DNA from: a bacterium
GTDB taxonomy: Bacteria; Planctomycetota; UBA1135; UBA2386
Length of the DNA: 64,000 nt
Reading direction: 5' to 3'
NCBI GenBank assembly: GCA_030432695.1
Contig: JAUILN010000014.1
Span: 186,001-250,000 of the forward strand
Shown here: one piece after another, positions 25,671 through 34,508 of the stretch
Layout of the letters: every line of letters starts with the position of its first letter
How positions within the stretch are numbered: position 1 is the stretch's first letter
Made by a program: the position numbers and the translations under genes
The notes under the pieces: model-generated
What the model saw: the letters and a program-made list of their open reading frames with translations, nothing else
Told to the model about the DNA's origin: nothing
Database searches by the model: none

Positions 25671-26447
25671 TCAGGTCCGCTGCAGCCGCCGCAGGCGCAG
25701 ATACTTCAGCCAGTCGTAGTAGAACGCCATCACCGCGATCAGCACGCCGCGCCAACCGTCCACGAAGCCGCGCTTCAACACCAGGCTCTTGAACAGGACC
25801 GCGGGCGGCCGCAGCAGCAGGTCGAACAGGCTGCAGCGCCGACCCTGGCGGTGCAGTGCCTCGGCCGAGATGCGCGTGTAGCTGTCGATCGTCCGGAGCT
25901 GATGGCTGAAGTCGCGGTAGGTCAGGTGCTCGATCGCCTCGTCGAGATGGGTCACCGCCTCGCCGTCGAGCAGCACCACCTTGTCGTGGGGGTTGGTGCC
26001 GCCCCAGCGGCCGACCCTCCGGTCGAACAGGCGCAGCTTGCGGTCCGGCCAGAACAGCCCCGCGCGGACCACCTTGCCGAGGTAGTGGTTGCGGCGCGGC
26101 ATCGTGTAGCCGCTGCCCTGCAGGCCGGTGGCGCGCAGCGCCTGGATCTTGGCCTGCAGCTCGGGGGTGATGCGCTCGTCGGCGTCGAGGCACAGCACCC
26201 AGTCATGGCGCGCCCACTCGATCGCGAGCTGCTTCTGCTCGCGGTGGCCGGGGAACGGCCGGTTCGAGCGGACCGTGGCGCCGAGGGCCTCGGCCTTCTC
26301 GACCGTGCCGTCGGTGCTGCCGGAGTCGATGACCAGGACCTCGTCGCAGAACGCCAGTGAGCGGAGGCAGTCCTCGATCCGGTCTGCTTCCTGATAGCAG
26401 ATCACGCAGGCGGAGATGGGGGTCGGCAGCTCGCGGTCCTGGCTCAT
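25671..26447 (-). CDS. Family 2 glycosyltransferase, lipopolysaccharide-core type (WaaE/KdtX-like)
   Basis: The protein has 258 residues. The GT-A fold is clear: ISACVICYQEADRIEDCLRS (about 10-29), VLVIDSGSTDGTVEKA (about 36-51), the DXD-type motif LCLDADERI (about 80-88) and FDRRVGRWGGTNPHDKV. The C-terminal part has the hydrophobic, basic helices (LLRPPAVLFKSLVLKRGFVDGWRG) seen in WaaE/KdtX-like glucosyltransferases of lipooligosaccharide core synthesis, which act at the inner face of the cytoplasmic membrane. The gene stands alone, convergent with the ATP-grasp gene (24-base gap) and divergent from the sigma-receptor fusion. The ATG at 26447 matches the usual start of the family. Confidence 0.85.
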   Translation of the reverse strand: MSQDRELPTPISACVICYQEADRIEDCLRSLAFCDEVLVIDSGSTDGTVEKAEALGATVRSNRPFPGHREQKQLAIEWARHDWVLCLDADERITPELQAKIQALRATGLQGSGYTMPRRNHYLGKVVRAGLFWPDRKLRLFDRRVGRWGGTNPHDKVVLLDGEAVTHLDEAIEHLTYRDFSHQLRTIDSYTRISAEALHRQGRRCSLFDLLLRPPAVLFKSLVLKRGFVDGWRGVLIAVMAFYYDWLKYLRLRRLQRT

Positions 26448-26559
26448 CGACGGAGCGCGCATGGTCGCAGACCAGGGCAGCGGCTTCCACCTCCGGCGAG
26501 GGAGGGACGGCAAGGGGATTTCCCGTGACGCGGCCGAGCCCTCGAATGGATCGAACCTG

Positions 26560-29500
26560 ATGGACCGCACCGTGGACTCCTGGTTCGGGGACTATCGCCG
26601 CAGCGGCGATCCCGAAGCGCTGGGGCGCGTGTTCGACGCCTTGGCATCGCGCCTGGCCGGTCGGGCGCTGTTGGTCCTCGGCGATTCCGCCGCCGCCGAG
26701 GACGCGCTGCAGTCGACCTTCCTCGCCGCCATGGAGCACGCGGATCGCTGGGATCACATCCGTCCGCTCGAGTCTTGGTTGTTCGGCATCCTGCAGCACG
26801 AGATCCGACGACTCCGCGCCCGACGCCGCCACGATCCGCTCGACCAGGCCCTCGACACCCTTCTGGGGCCCGACGCGGATCCCGCGGAACGGGCGCAGCG
26901 CGACGACCTGATCGCGCAGGTGCGGCAAGGGGTCGACGATCTGCCCGAGGGCGAGCGCCAGGTGCTGCTGCTGCGCCTGGAGCACGGCCTGTCGGCGCTG
27001 GAGATCGGCGAGGTGTTGGGGCTCGCACCGGGCACGGTGCGGATGCGGGTGCACAGGGGTCTGGAGCGATTGCGCCGGCGGCTGCCGGCGTCGCTGGCGC
27101 TGGTGGCGATCCCCACGGTGCGATTCGCCGCGGTGCGTGACGCGGTGCTCGCGGCGGTGCCGGAGAGCGTCGCGGTTGGTGCATCGCTCGCGGGGGCAGG
27201 CGTCCTGTCTTCGCTCGGGATCGGAGTGCTCGGCATGAAGAAGCTCGTCGGTGTTCTGCTGCTGCTCGGTGGCCTCTCTCTCGCGGCGGTGCTCGGTTGG
27301 CAGCAGTTCGCGAGCTGGCCTGCCGCCGCAGCTCCGGAGGTCGGCGCGCCGCAGACCCGGATCGGGACGCTCCCGGATGCGGAGTACGGAGAGGATGAAG
27401 TAGATGCCGACGCGTCGTCATCGCGTGAGATGCTCCCGGCAGAGGCGGAGCGGCCAGTGGAACCGCTGTTGGCGAGTGTGCTGTTCCGGTTGACGCACTC
27501 CGGAGGTGGGCCGGCGTCGGGTGTCACGGTGAACGTGTCGCCGGCGGACGGAGCGACCCTGATCGAGTCGGGCCTGCTCGGAACGACCGACGAGCGGGGT
27601 GAAGTGCGTTTCGCCGATCTCGTGCCGGGCGAACTCGAGTTCGAGGTGCCGTGCTGCATGCGACGCGGTCGGGTGCAGCTCCAGGCGGGACTCGAGCATC
27701 GGCAGGATTTGTCCCTGACCGGCATTCCCGAGGTCGCCGGGATCGTCGTCGACGCCGCGGACCAACCGATCGCGGGGGCCGAGGTGCTCGTCGCGGCTGG
27801 CGCGCGCCGGGTCGGTCACGTGCGCACTCATTCCGATGGCTCCGGACGTTTCGTAGTTCGCGACGTGCTCGGCGGGTACGCCCACCTTTCTGCGTGCGCA
27901 CCCGGCTACGCGCCGTCGGGATCGGTTCCGGTCATGGATGGCGATCGCGAGATCCGACTCGTCCTGTCGTCTGCCGGTGCCGTCGTTCGTGGAGTCGTCG
28001 TCGCGGAACCCGACGGTCGCCCCGTCCTGGGAGCGCGTGTGATCGTCGGCGGGCGGTCGGGAGGGCAGGACGTACGCGTGGGGCGTCACGAATACCGGCT
28101 CGGCTACATGCCGCGTCTGGTCCATTGCGATGCCGAGGGCCGGTTCGAGGTACAGGGTGCGCCCTGCGGATCGGTCGAGTTCCTGGTGGACGCGCCCGGT
28201 TTCGTGACCGCTTCCCATCACTTCGATCTGATCCCCGGGACCCCGCGCGATCTCCGTCTGGTCCTCTCCCCGGCGCTCGCCGTCACGGGGGAGATCGTCG
28301 ACTCTTCGACTGGCGCGCCGATTCTCGGCGCCTCGGTCTGGTCGGAGGCCTTCACGTCCCGGCAGACCGCTTCGGTGCGCACCGGACCCGGCGGCCGGTT
28401 CTCGTTGGATCGATTCGATCCGCGGCGCCCGCTCCTCTGCGTTGCGGCAGGAGGCTACGAGCCGTACCGGGAATTGCTCGAGCCCGGCAGGACGGTGGCG
28501 GGAGAACGACTGCGCATTCCCTTGCGCATCGCCCCTCGAACTCGGGTGCGGTTCCGGCTGGCGGATGGCAGTCCGTTCGCACCCGGCGGAACGGTCCGTT
28601 TCGAGTACTCCGGGGATGTCTCACGCTCGGGTGCCGGCGTGGCAGAGGTGCACTTCGCGTCGCGCTCGTTGGACGACGCAGGTGCGGGCGATCTGTCTCT
28701 GGCCGCCGATCGGTTGCGCGCGCTCTGGGTCACCCCCGACGATCCGCGCCAGTGGATCCGCTGCGACTGGCTGGCTCTCCCGCTGGCACCAGATGTGGAG
28801 GAACTCGTTGTGGACGTTCCCGACCAGGCGCTGCCGAGTGCCTGGCTGACCGGGGTCTTGCTCGATGCGGACGGCCAGCCCGAGTCGGATACCTATGTCG
28901 ATCTGGAGCGCGATGGTCTGACCGTCGGCGGGATCGGCTTCCCTGACAAGGAAACCGGCGCCTTCCGCAGCGGACCGCTGCCGCCAGGCACCTACCGGGC
29001 TCGCGTGCCCGTCGCCGATCGGACCACGGTGTTCCTCGACCTCGGCGAGATCACCCTGCGGCCCGGCGAGACACTCGATCTCGGGATCCTCGGTCCAGGC
29101 CAGGGCGGCGCGCCACGGCCCGGCCGCCTCGTCGTGGAGACCGGAGACGAGTCGGCGGACGGCTTGGTCGATCTGCACGCGTGGATCGACTTCCTCGCGA
29201 ACGACCGGTCCGACGAGACCTTCGTGGGCGACATCGCGCCGGGTGTCCCCGAAGACCGGACCCAGGCCCTGATGCCCGGCCACTACCGCCTCACCGTCTA
29301 CGGCGACGACACCGCCTGGCGCAGCATCGACTTCGAGATCGAAGAAGGTGAAGACACGCGCGTGACCCTCGACCTCCAACCAGCAACCCGCCGCTACCTC
29401 ACCTTCCCCTGGCCGGTACCCGCCGCGATCCGCGACGCGCGCGAGGTCCACTTCGAACTCCGCGATGCGCAGGGCGACTGCGTGGTCCGCGACACCCTCG

Positions 29501-29661
29501 GCGACGAGCGGCCGATGACCCTGATGCCGGCGCTGACCCTGGGTCGCAACGTGGTCGAGCTGTGGACCGATGCCGGAGACCGCTTCCTCGGCGAGGTGCT
29601 GATCGAGGACCTCGCGCCCGATCACGAACCGATCCCGGTGGCGGTCGAGCGGGTCCGCTGA
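26560..29661 (+). CDS. ECF sigma factor fused to a membrane span and carboxypeptidase-regulatory-like domains
   Basis: The protein has 1033 residues. Sigma region 2 is at about 12-90 (AAAEDALQSTFLAAMEHADR, then ESWLFGILQHEIRRLRARRR). Region 4 is at about 121-175, with the helix-turn-helix SALEIGEVLGLAPGTVRMRV. A hydrophobic span follows at about 226-245 after a short helical linker. The remaining about 780 residues are beta-rich repeats with carboxypeptidase-regulatory phrases such as VVDAADQPIAGAEVLVA, SDGSGRFVVRDVLGG, VAEPDGRPVLGARVIVG and VDSSTGAPILGASVW. This predicts a sigma factor held at the membrane and controlled by an external domain or by proteolytic release (inference). The ATG at 26560 directly precedes region 2; longer in-frame starts would read into the divergent glycosyltransferase promoter. 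Confidence 0.88.
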   Translation: MDRTVDSWFGDYRRSGDPEALGRVFDALASRLAGRALLVLGDSAAAEDALQSTFLAAMEHADRWDHIRPLESWLFGILQHEIRRLRARRRHDPLDQALDTLLGPDADPAERAQRDDLIAQVRQGVDDLPEGERQVLLLRLEHGLSALEIGEVLGLAPGTVRMRVHRGLERLRRRLPASLALVAIPTVRFAAVRDAVLAAVPESVAVGASLAGAGVLSSLGIGVLGMKKLVGVLLLLGGLSLAAVLGWQQFASWPAAAAPEVGAPQTRIGTLPDAEYGEDEVDADASSSREMLPAEAERPVEPLLASVLFRLTHSGGGPASGVTVNVSPADGATLIESGLLGTTDERGEVRFADLVPGELEFEVPCCMRRGRVQLQAGLEHRQDLSLTGIPEVAGIVVDAADQPIAGAEVLVAAGARRVGHVRTHSDGSGRFVVRDVLGGYAHLSACAPGYAPSGSVPVMDGDREIRLVLSSAGAVVRGVVVAEPDGRPVLGARVIVGGRSGGQDVRVGRHEYRLGYMPRLVHCDAEGRFEVQGAPCGSVEFLVDAPGFVTASHHFDLIPGTPRDLRLVLSPALAVTGEIVDSSTGAPILGASVWSEAFTSRQTASVRTGPGGRFSLDRFDPRRPLLCVAAGGYEPYRELLEPGRTVAGERLRIPLRIAPRTRVRFRLADGSPFAPGGTVRFEYSGDVSRSGAGVAEVHFASRSLDDAGAGDLSLAADRLRALWVTPDDPRQWIRCDWLALPLAPDVEELVVDVPDQALPSAWLTGVLLDADGQPESDTYVDLERDGLTVGGIGFPDKETGAFRSGPLPPGTYRARVPVADRTTVFLDLGEITLRPGETLDLGILGPGQGGAPRPGRLVVETGDESADGLVDLHAWIDFLANDRSDETFVGDIAPGVPEDRTQALMPGHYRLTVYGDDTAWRSIDFEIEEGEDTRVTLDLQPATRRYLTFPWPVPAAIRDAREVHFELRDAQGDCVVRDTLGDERPMTLMPALTLGRNVVELWTDAGDRFLGEVLIEDLAPDHEPIPVAVERVR

Positions 29662-29681
29662 TCCGCGCGCCGCCGCGGACC
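29652..29681. terminator. Possible bidirectional terminator hairpin
   Basis: GGTCCGC (29652-29658) pairs with GCGGACC (29675-29681) over the stop codon of the sigma-receptor fusion. An alternative shorter stem TCCGCG/CGCGGA (29662-29679) competes with it. The site sits between convergent stop codons. No T-tract. Confidence 0.35.
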
Positions 29682-29686
29682 GCGCG

Positions 29687-30370
29687 TCACCAGTTGCCGC
29701 CGAGCAGCAGCGTCACCTGCACGTAGTCGGCGTCGCCGTCGGTGTTGAACAGGGTCACGTCGGTGCCGAACACGCCGCGCACGTCGGCGCCGATGTGGAA
29801 GCCGTCGGCGACGTCGATCTGCAGGCCGCCGTGCGCATAGCCGCCGACCGCGCTGTCGCTGTCGTCGACGGTGATGGTGCCGCCGAACGGCCCGGCCGCT
29901 TCGCCTTCGGCGGTCACGCTCATCAGGGTCACGCCACCGCCGACGTAGGGTCGCACGCTGCGGCCGAGCGACGCGGTGAGGCGCGGGCCGGCGTAGAACT
30001 CGCCGATGTACGAGACGAGGTCCACGCCGCTGTTCTGGTAGTCGGATTCCTGGCTCACGCCGGCGAGCAAGCCGAACTCGAGGCCCAGGGGAAAGCTATC
30101 GGGTCGGGTCTCGATCTCCAGGCCGAGCGCGAGCTGGTCTTCGAGGGGCTCCCAGTACATCTCGTCGTCCAGCACTCGGCCGCCGATGTGGCCGCTGAAC
30201 GAACCGTGCCAGCCGCCCGACGAGCCGCCGCCGTCATCCTGCAGCGGAGCCAGGCGTGCGGTTGCGACACCGGTCTCGACGACGGTGCGCGTGGAGGGGC
30301 GGGGCGAAGGGGCCGCGCACGCGGCCAGGGCCGTGAGCGGAAGCACGAGAGTGGCGAGACGGCGATGCAT
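29687..30370 (-). CDS. Outer-membrane beta-barrel lipoprotein
   Basis: The protein has 227 residues. It starts with a lipoprotein signal (MHRRLATLVLPLTALAAC, Cys at 18), then a Gly/Ser-rich segment (DDGGGSSGGWHG). Residues about 50-227 alternate hydrophobic and polar residues in strands typical of an 8-stranded OmpW/OmpA-like barrel (LALGLEIETRP, FYAGPRLTASLG, VRPYVGGGVTLMSV, AHGGLQIDVADGFHIGADV), ending in VTLLLGGNW with a terminal aromatic residue as recognised by the Bam machinery. The start at 30370 is fixed by one of the few good Shine-Dalgarno sequences in the window. No partner genes are evident. The function is unknown. Confidence 0.75.
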   Translation of the reverse strand: MHRRLATLVLPLTALAACAAPSPRPSTRTVVETGVATARLAPLQDDGGGSSGGWHGSFSGHIGGRVLDDEMYWEPLEDQLALGLEIETRPDSFPLGLEFGLLAGVSQESDYQNSGVDLVSYIGEFYAGPRLTASLGRSVRPYVGGGVTLMSVTAEGEAAGPFGGTITVDDSDSAVGGYAHGGLQIDVADGFHIGADVRGVFGTDVTLFNTDGDADYVQVTLLLGGNW

Positions 30371-30377
30371 CGGGGTT

Positions 30378-30384
30378 CCTCCTT
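30378..30384 (-). promoter_or_regulatory. Strong ribosome binding site AAGGAGG
   Basis: On the minus strand AAGGAGG is 7 bases before the ATG at 30370. It decides that start over an in-frame ATG eight codons upstream. It is notable because most genes here lack such a sequence. Confidence 0.75.
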
Positions 30385-30472
30385 CGGGGATCACGGAACC
30401 CCGGAGTTGTAGCCCTGGGGCGCGCGCGCGGCTAGCGTGGCGCCCGGACGTTCGGTCCCTCGGTGCTGGCGA

Positions 30473-31489
30473 TCAGCGTGCGTGAACGCGCGCCCAATCG
30501 GCCGCCATGTCGACCAGTAGCCAACTGCGCTGGCTGGCCTCGTCGAGCCCTCGCACGACACGCCCGATCGAGGACTCCCGGTCGTAGGCCCACTCGCGCT
30601 CGGCGTCGGTGTGGTGCACGAGCACTCCGAGCGAGCCGGCTCGTCCGTCGGTGGTGTAGCGCAGCATCTCGTAGTCACCGTCCGAGTTACCGACCGCAAG
30701 GATCGGAACCCTGCCGATGTGTTCGGCGATGCCGACCGGCTTGCCCGGTCCGTCGTCGAGGAAGGCCAGGTCGTGCCCACGCATCACGGTGCCGACGCCG
30801 TCGATCTCGCGGTACTCGAGCGCGAGCCGGCTGCCGACCACGTGGTCGGCGGGGACGCCGTAGAGTTCCTGGCTCACCGCGCGGACGAACTCGATGCCGC
30901 CCCCGGTGACGATCCAGATGTCGAAATCGTGGGCGCGCAGGTAGTCGAGCAACTCGACCATCGGTGCGTAGGTCAGCGCGGTGTAGCGGACGCCGCGGCT
31001 CGGGTGCAGCGCGGTGCGCGCCCATTCCCGGGCGATGCGCTCGAACTCGTCGATCGACATCCCGGAGTGGGTCGCCCCGATGATCTGAAACAGCGCCTCG
31101 TGGCCGCCGGCCGCCACCGCGTGCAGGTCCCCGGCGAGCGCCGACTTGAACGGCTCGGTGGTGTTCCACTCCGGGTGGTCCGGAGCGAGCGCGCGCAGGC
31201 GATCCAGGGCGAACGCGAGCTGGAAGTAGACCGGCTGCTCCGACCACAGCGTGCCGTCGTTGTCGAACACCGCGATGCGGTCGGCAGGCGGCACGTAGCC
31301 GGGGGAGCGCGGATCGGTGACCCGCTCGACGAAGGCCGTCAGCGCGGCCTTCGTCGGCGTGTCGTTCCACGACGCCAGGGTCGCCCCGCGGGCCACCCAT
31401 TCGGTGGTCGGGGCGTTGGCGCAGGAACTCAGCAAGATGCTGCCGAGGGCGCACGTCGCAGCCCCGGCCAGGCGACGGCGGGCTCCCAT
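30473..31489 (-). CDS. HAD-superfamily hydrolase, lipoprotein
   Basis: The protein has 338 residues. A lipoprotein signal (LGSILLSSC, Cys at 23) targets it outside the cytoplasm. The HAD fold is complete: motif I VFDNDGTLW (nucleophile D76, acid D78), motif II IVTGGGIEF near residue 190, and motif IV FLDDGPGKPVG with VGNSDGDYEM near 270. Related proteins are phosphoserine-phosphatase-like HAD phosphatases often found next to arylsulfatases. The gene overlaps the sulfatase stop codon (TGATG at 31489), so the sulfatase and phosphatase are produced together and probably both work on exported substrates (inference). A GTG one codon upstream is a possible alternative start. Confidence 0.85.
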   Translation of the reverse strand: MGARRRLAGAATCALGSILLSSCANAPTTEWVARGATLASWNDTPTKAALTAFVERVTDPRSPGYVPPADRIAVFDNDGTLWSEQPVYFQLAFALDRLRALAPDHPEWNTTEPFKSALAGDLHAVAAGGHEALFQIIGATHSGMSIDEFERIAREWARTALHPSRGVRYTALTYAPMVELLDYLRAHDFDIWIVTGGGIEFVRAVSQELYGVPADHVVGSRLALEYREIDGVGTVMRGHDLAFLDDGPGKPVGIAEHIGRVPILAVGNSDGDYEMLRYTTDGRAGSLGVLVHHTDAEREWAYDRESSIGRVVRGLDEASQRSWLLVDMAADWARVHAR

Positions 31490-33021
31490 CACTTGGAGCC
31501 CGACCCCGACTTCATCTTCTCCATCACCTGGTCGAGGCTGAAGCTCGCGGCCTTCTGGCGCGGCGGGTACTCCTCGAAGGTCTGGAGGAACTGCCCCACG
31601 TAGGCCTGCGCTGGCACCAGCATGAAGGCGTGGTCGAGCAGCCAGTCGTAGTAGGTGTTCGAGGTGATGTCGGCGCGCTCGTAGGGGTCGCGGCGGAGGT
31701 TGAAGATCTTCGGCAGGCGCAGCTCGGTGAACGGCTCCGACCAGGTGCGGAGCGTGCCGGTCGCGCGCTGCTCGAGGAATACCAGCTTCCAGTCGCGCCA
31801 GCGCAGCGAGGTCAGGTCGCCGTCGTCGGAGAAGTAGAAGATCTCCTCGCGCGGGCTCTTGTCGGCCTTGCCGGTCAGGTAGGGCAAGATGTTGTAGCCG
31901 TCGAGGTGGACCTTGTAGTTGCGACCGATGGCCTGGTAGCCGTCGAGCAGCTTGGTCTTCACGTTCGGCTCACCGCCCGCGGCGACGAAGGTCGGCAGCC
32001 AGTCCATGTGGTGGACGATCTCGTTGGAGACCGAACCCGCTTCGATCTTGCCCGGCCAGCGGATCATCGCCGGCACCCGCCAGCCACCTTCCCAGTTGGT
32101 GTTCTTCTCGCCGCGGAACGGTGTCAGGCCGGCGTCGGGCCAGGTGTTGGCGTGGGGACCATTGTCGGTGCTGTAGAAGACGATCGTCTTGTCGGCGATG
32201 CCGAGCTCGTCGAGCTTGGACAGGAGCTGACCGACGTGCGCGTCGTGCTCCATCATCCCGTCGCCGTACTCGTTCTGACCCGACTGGCCGCGCAGCTCCG
32301 GCTTCACGTGGGTGCGGAAGTGCATCCGCGTGCCGTTCCACCAGCAGAAGAACGGCTTCTTGGCGGCGTTCTGCCGCTCGATGAAGTCGAGGGCGGCGGC
32401 AACGGTCTCGTCGTCGACCGTCTCCATGCGCTTCTTGGTCAGCGGGCCGGTGTCCTCGATCGAGCCGTCGGCCGAGCTCTTGATCACGCCACGCGGGCCG
32501 AACTTCTTGCGGAACTCGGGGTCCTTCGGATAGTCGGGCAGCTCGGGCTCCTCCTCGGCGTTGAGGTGGTAGAGGTTGCCGAGGAACTCGTCGAACCCGT
32601 GGTTGGTCGGCAGGTGCTCGTCCTTGTCACCGAGGTGGTTCTTGCCGAACTGACCGGTGGCGTAGCCCTGGTTCTTGAGCAGGCCGGCGATCGTCGGGTC
32701 CTCGACGCGCATGCCGAGGTCGGCGCCGGGCAGGCCGACCTTGCTGAGGCCGGTGCGGAACACGCTCTGGCCCATGATGAACGACGAGCGGCCGGCGGTG
32801 CAGGACTGCTCACCGTAGTAGTCGGTGAAGATCATCCCCTCGCTGGCGATGCGGTCGATGTTCGGGGTGCGGTAGCCGACGAGGCCCATCGAGTAGGCGC
32901 TGATGTTCGTCTGGCCGATGTCGTCGCCCCAGATGACCAGGATGTTGGGTTTGTCTTGGGCGGGTGCGGTGAGCGCGCACAGGCCCAGGGCGAGGGCGCT
33001 CGTGATGCGGAGGTTCAGCAT
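31489..33021 (-). CDS. Arylsulfatase, formylglycine-dependent
   Basis: The protein has 510 residues with a signal peptide (MLNLRITSALALGLCALTAPA). The family core is complete: metal-binding WGDDIG (about 31-36), the formylglycine motif CTAGR (C74, A76, R78), HLGDKDEHLP in the active site, and STDNGPHANTW carrying the second Asp/Asn metal ligands. The Cys must be converted to formylglycine by a separate enzyme not present in this window. The closest type is the arylsulfatase branch that is commonly paired with a HAD phosphatase, as here. The 143-base gap upstream separates it from the end of the Bat operon, so it probably has its own promoter. The natural sulfate ester is unknown. Confidence 0.92.
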   Translation of the reverse strand: MLNLRITSALALGLCALTAPAQDKPNILVIWGDDIGQTNISAYSMGLVGYRTPNIDRIASEGMIFTDYYGEQSCTAGRSSFIMGQSVFRTGLSKVGLPGADLGMRVEDPTIAGLLKNQGYATGQFGKNHLGDKDEHLPTNHGFDEFLGNLYHLNAEEEPELPDYPKDPEFRKKFGPRGVIKSSADGSIEDTGPLTKKRMETVDDETVAAALDFIERQNAAKKPFFCWWNGTRMHFRTHVKPELRGQSGQNEYGDGMMEHDAHVGQLLSKLDELGIADKTIVFYSTDNGPHANTWPDAGLTPFRGEKNTNWEGGWRVPAMIRWPGKIEAGSVSNEIVHHMDWLPTFVAAGGEPNVKTKLLDGYQAIGRNYKVHLDGYNILPYLTGKADKSPREEIFYFSDDGDLTSLRWRDWKLVFLEQRATGTLRTWSEPFTELRLPKIFNLRRDPYERADITSNTYYDWLLDHAFMLVPAQAYVGQFLQTFEEYPPRQKAASFSLDQVMEKMKSGSGSK

Positions 33022-33164
33022 GGTTCGGAATCGAAGGATGTCGGAGCGGTACGAGTGGGAGGACGACCACGGTCGCCAGCGTCCGTTGCGAAGCGGCGCG
33101 GCTGGAACGTTCCCCGGCCGGGACATCGTGGCGGCGCGCGACGCGCAGGCAAGGCAACGGTCGA

Positions 33165-34508
33165 TCAACCTTGGGAGTTTGAGGAGGATCGCCCGGTCGA
33201 GGTCGAACCCGGGTTGAGTGGAGGCAGTGATCGGGACGCCGGGTGCGAGGCCGTCTCGCGTCGGAGTGCCGTGCACTCGGCGAGGACCGTGCGGGCGTCG
33301 CAACGGGGCGACGCGCTGCAGACGGCCTCGCCGAGGTGACGCAGGGCAGCTTCGAGTCGCGGTCGCTCCCAGATCCGGTCCGCAGCGATTCCTCGCGGGG
33401 CGGCCGGGTGCGCGCGCCAGTGTTGCAGCGCCCGGTCGATCGCGCGTGGGTCGGAGCTGCGACAAGCCCGTCGCAGATCCCGGAATCGGCTCGGCTCGCC
33501 CTCGGCCCGGACGCGGCGGAATTCCCGCCGGGCCGCCGTCAGTCGGTGCCGGCCCACGAACAGGACGACGGCGAGGACGAGCGCGCCGAGGAGCCATGGC
33601 CAGAGGGAAGGGTGGTCGTCGGGGTCGGGTTGTCGGGAGTCGGCGGTCTGCTCCGCGCCGGAGCCCGCGGCCTCGACGTTCAGGACGATCGCCTCGAACT
33701 CCTTGCTCCGCAGGGTCGCCGCGTCGGGGTCCCACCAGTGGACGGCCCAGCCTGGAAACTCGACCCGACCCGGTCCTTCGCAGACCAACGTGCCGGCGTC
33801 GGTGCGCGAGGCCTCGAGCGCGCCGCGCGGGGCTCGCGTGGTCAGTTCGGGTGGATCGGGGTGGATCGCGACCGCCGTCGGCAGCGGATCCGGCAGGGTC
33901 GGACCGAGTCGCGGGAGCAGGATCGCCGGCACGTCGCTGGCGTCCAGACGCGCCGACCAACGCAGCGCGTCACCCGGCACGAGCGGATTCGTCGGCGCGG
34001 TCCAGTCGAGTTCGACCGAGACGTCCGAGGACACCAGCAGCACGCCATCGAGCGTCTCGGTGCCGGGCGGGCGCGCGGTCTCGAGCGTGAGCGGTGCGGT
34101 CTCGAGGACGCGCGGGCTCGGGTCGCCGATGGTGCTGGCCGCGGTGGCGAAGCGGACCCGGATCGGCGGGATCGTGGTCCGTCCCGCGGCATGGATCCAC
34201 GCCGCGAGCTCGATCGACTGCGTGGTCCAGGTGACGCCCGCCTCGGTGCTGCTCCCCAGCACCGGCGGCGCGTCGAGCCGGTAGAGGGTGGTGCCGGCGG
34301 TGTCGGGCAGGTCGAGTGCCGGGCGACCGCGGAAGATGCCGTCCGCCACCTCGAGCCGGACCTCGAGCGGGATGCGCTCGCCGCTCCACGGCGGTCGCCC
34401 GGAGTCTTCGGCGGCGGCGCCCCGAGGCACGAGGCGGACGCGGACGTCGTCCTGCGCGGCCAACGGACCGCAGACCGCGAGCAGCAGCGTGAGCGTGATG
34501 CACCTCAC
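33165..34508 (-). CDS. BatD-like aerotolerance protein
   Basis: The protein has 447 residues from a GTG at 34508 that overlaps the stop of the TPR gene (GTGA). A signal peptide (VRCITLTLLLAVCGPLAA) is followed by a beta-rich external region of about 300 residues (LVPRGAAAEDSGRPPWSGER, then IPPIRVRFAT), a membrane span at about 320-340 (LWPWLLGALVLAVVLFVG) and a cytoplasmic helical tail. This order is that of BatD, the membrane component of the Bat (Bacteroides aerotolerance) complex. The gene is the last of the minus-strand operon. The extreme C terminus (PLNPGSTSTGRSSSNSQG) is low-complexity and not part of the family core. Confidence 0.8.
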   Translation of the reverse strand: MRCITLTLLLAVCGPLAAQDDVRVRLVPRGAAAEDSGRPPWSGERIPLEVRLEVADGIFRGRPALDLPDTAGTTLYRLDAPPVLGSSTEAGVTWTTQSIELAAWIHAAGRTTIPPIRVRFATAASTIGDPSPRVLETAPLTLETARPPGTETLDGVLLVSSDVSVELDWTAPTNPLVPGDALRWSARLDASDVPAILLPRLGPTLPDPLPTAVAIHPDPPELTTRAPRGALEASRTDAGTLVCEGPGRVEFPGWAVHWWDPDAATLRSKEFEAIVLNVEAAGSGAEQTADSRQPDPDDHPSLWPWLLGALVLAVVLFVGRHRLTAARREFRRVRAEGEPSRFRDLRRACRSSDPRAIDRALQHWRAHPAAPRGIAADRIWERPRLEAALRHLGEAVCSASPRCDARTVLAECTALRRETASHPASRSLPPLNPGSTSTGRSSSNSQG

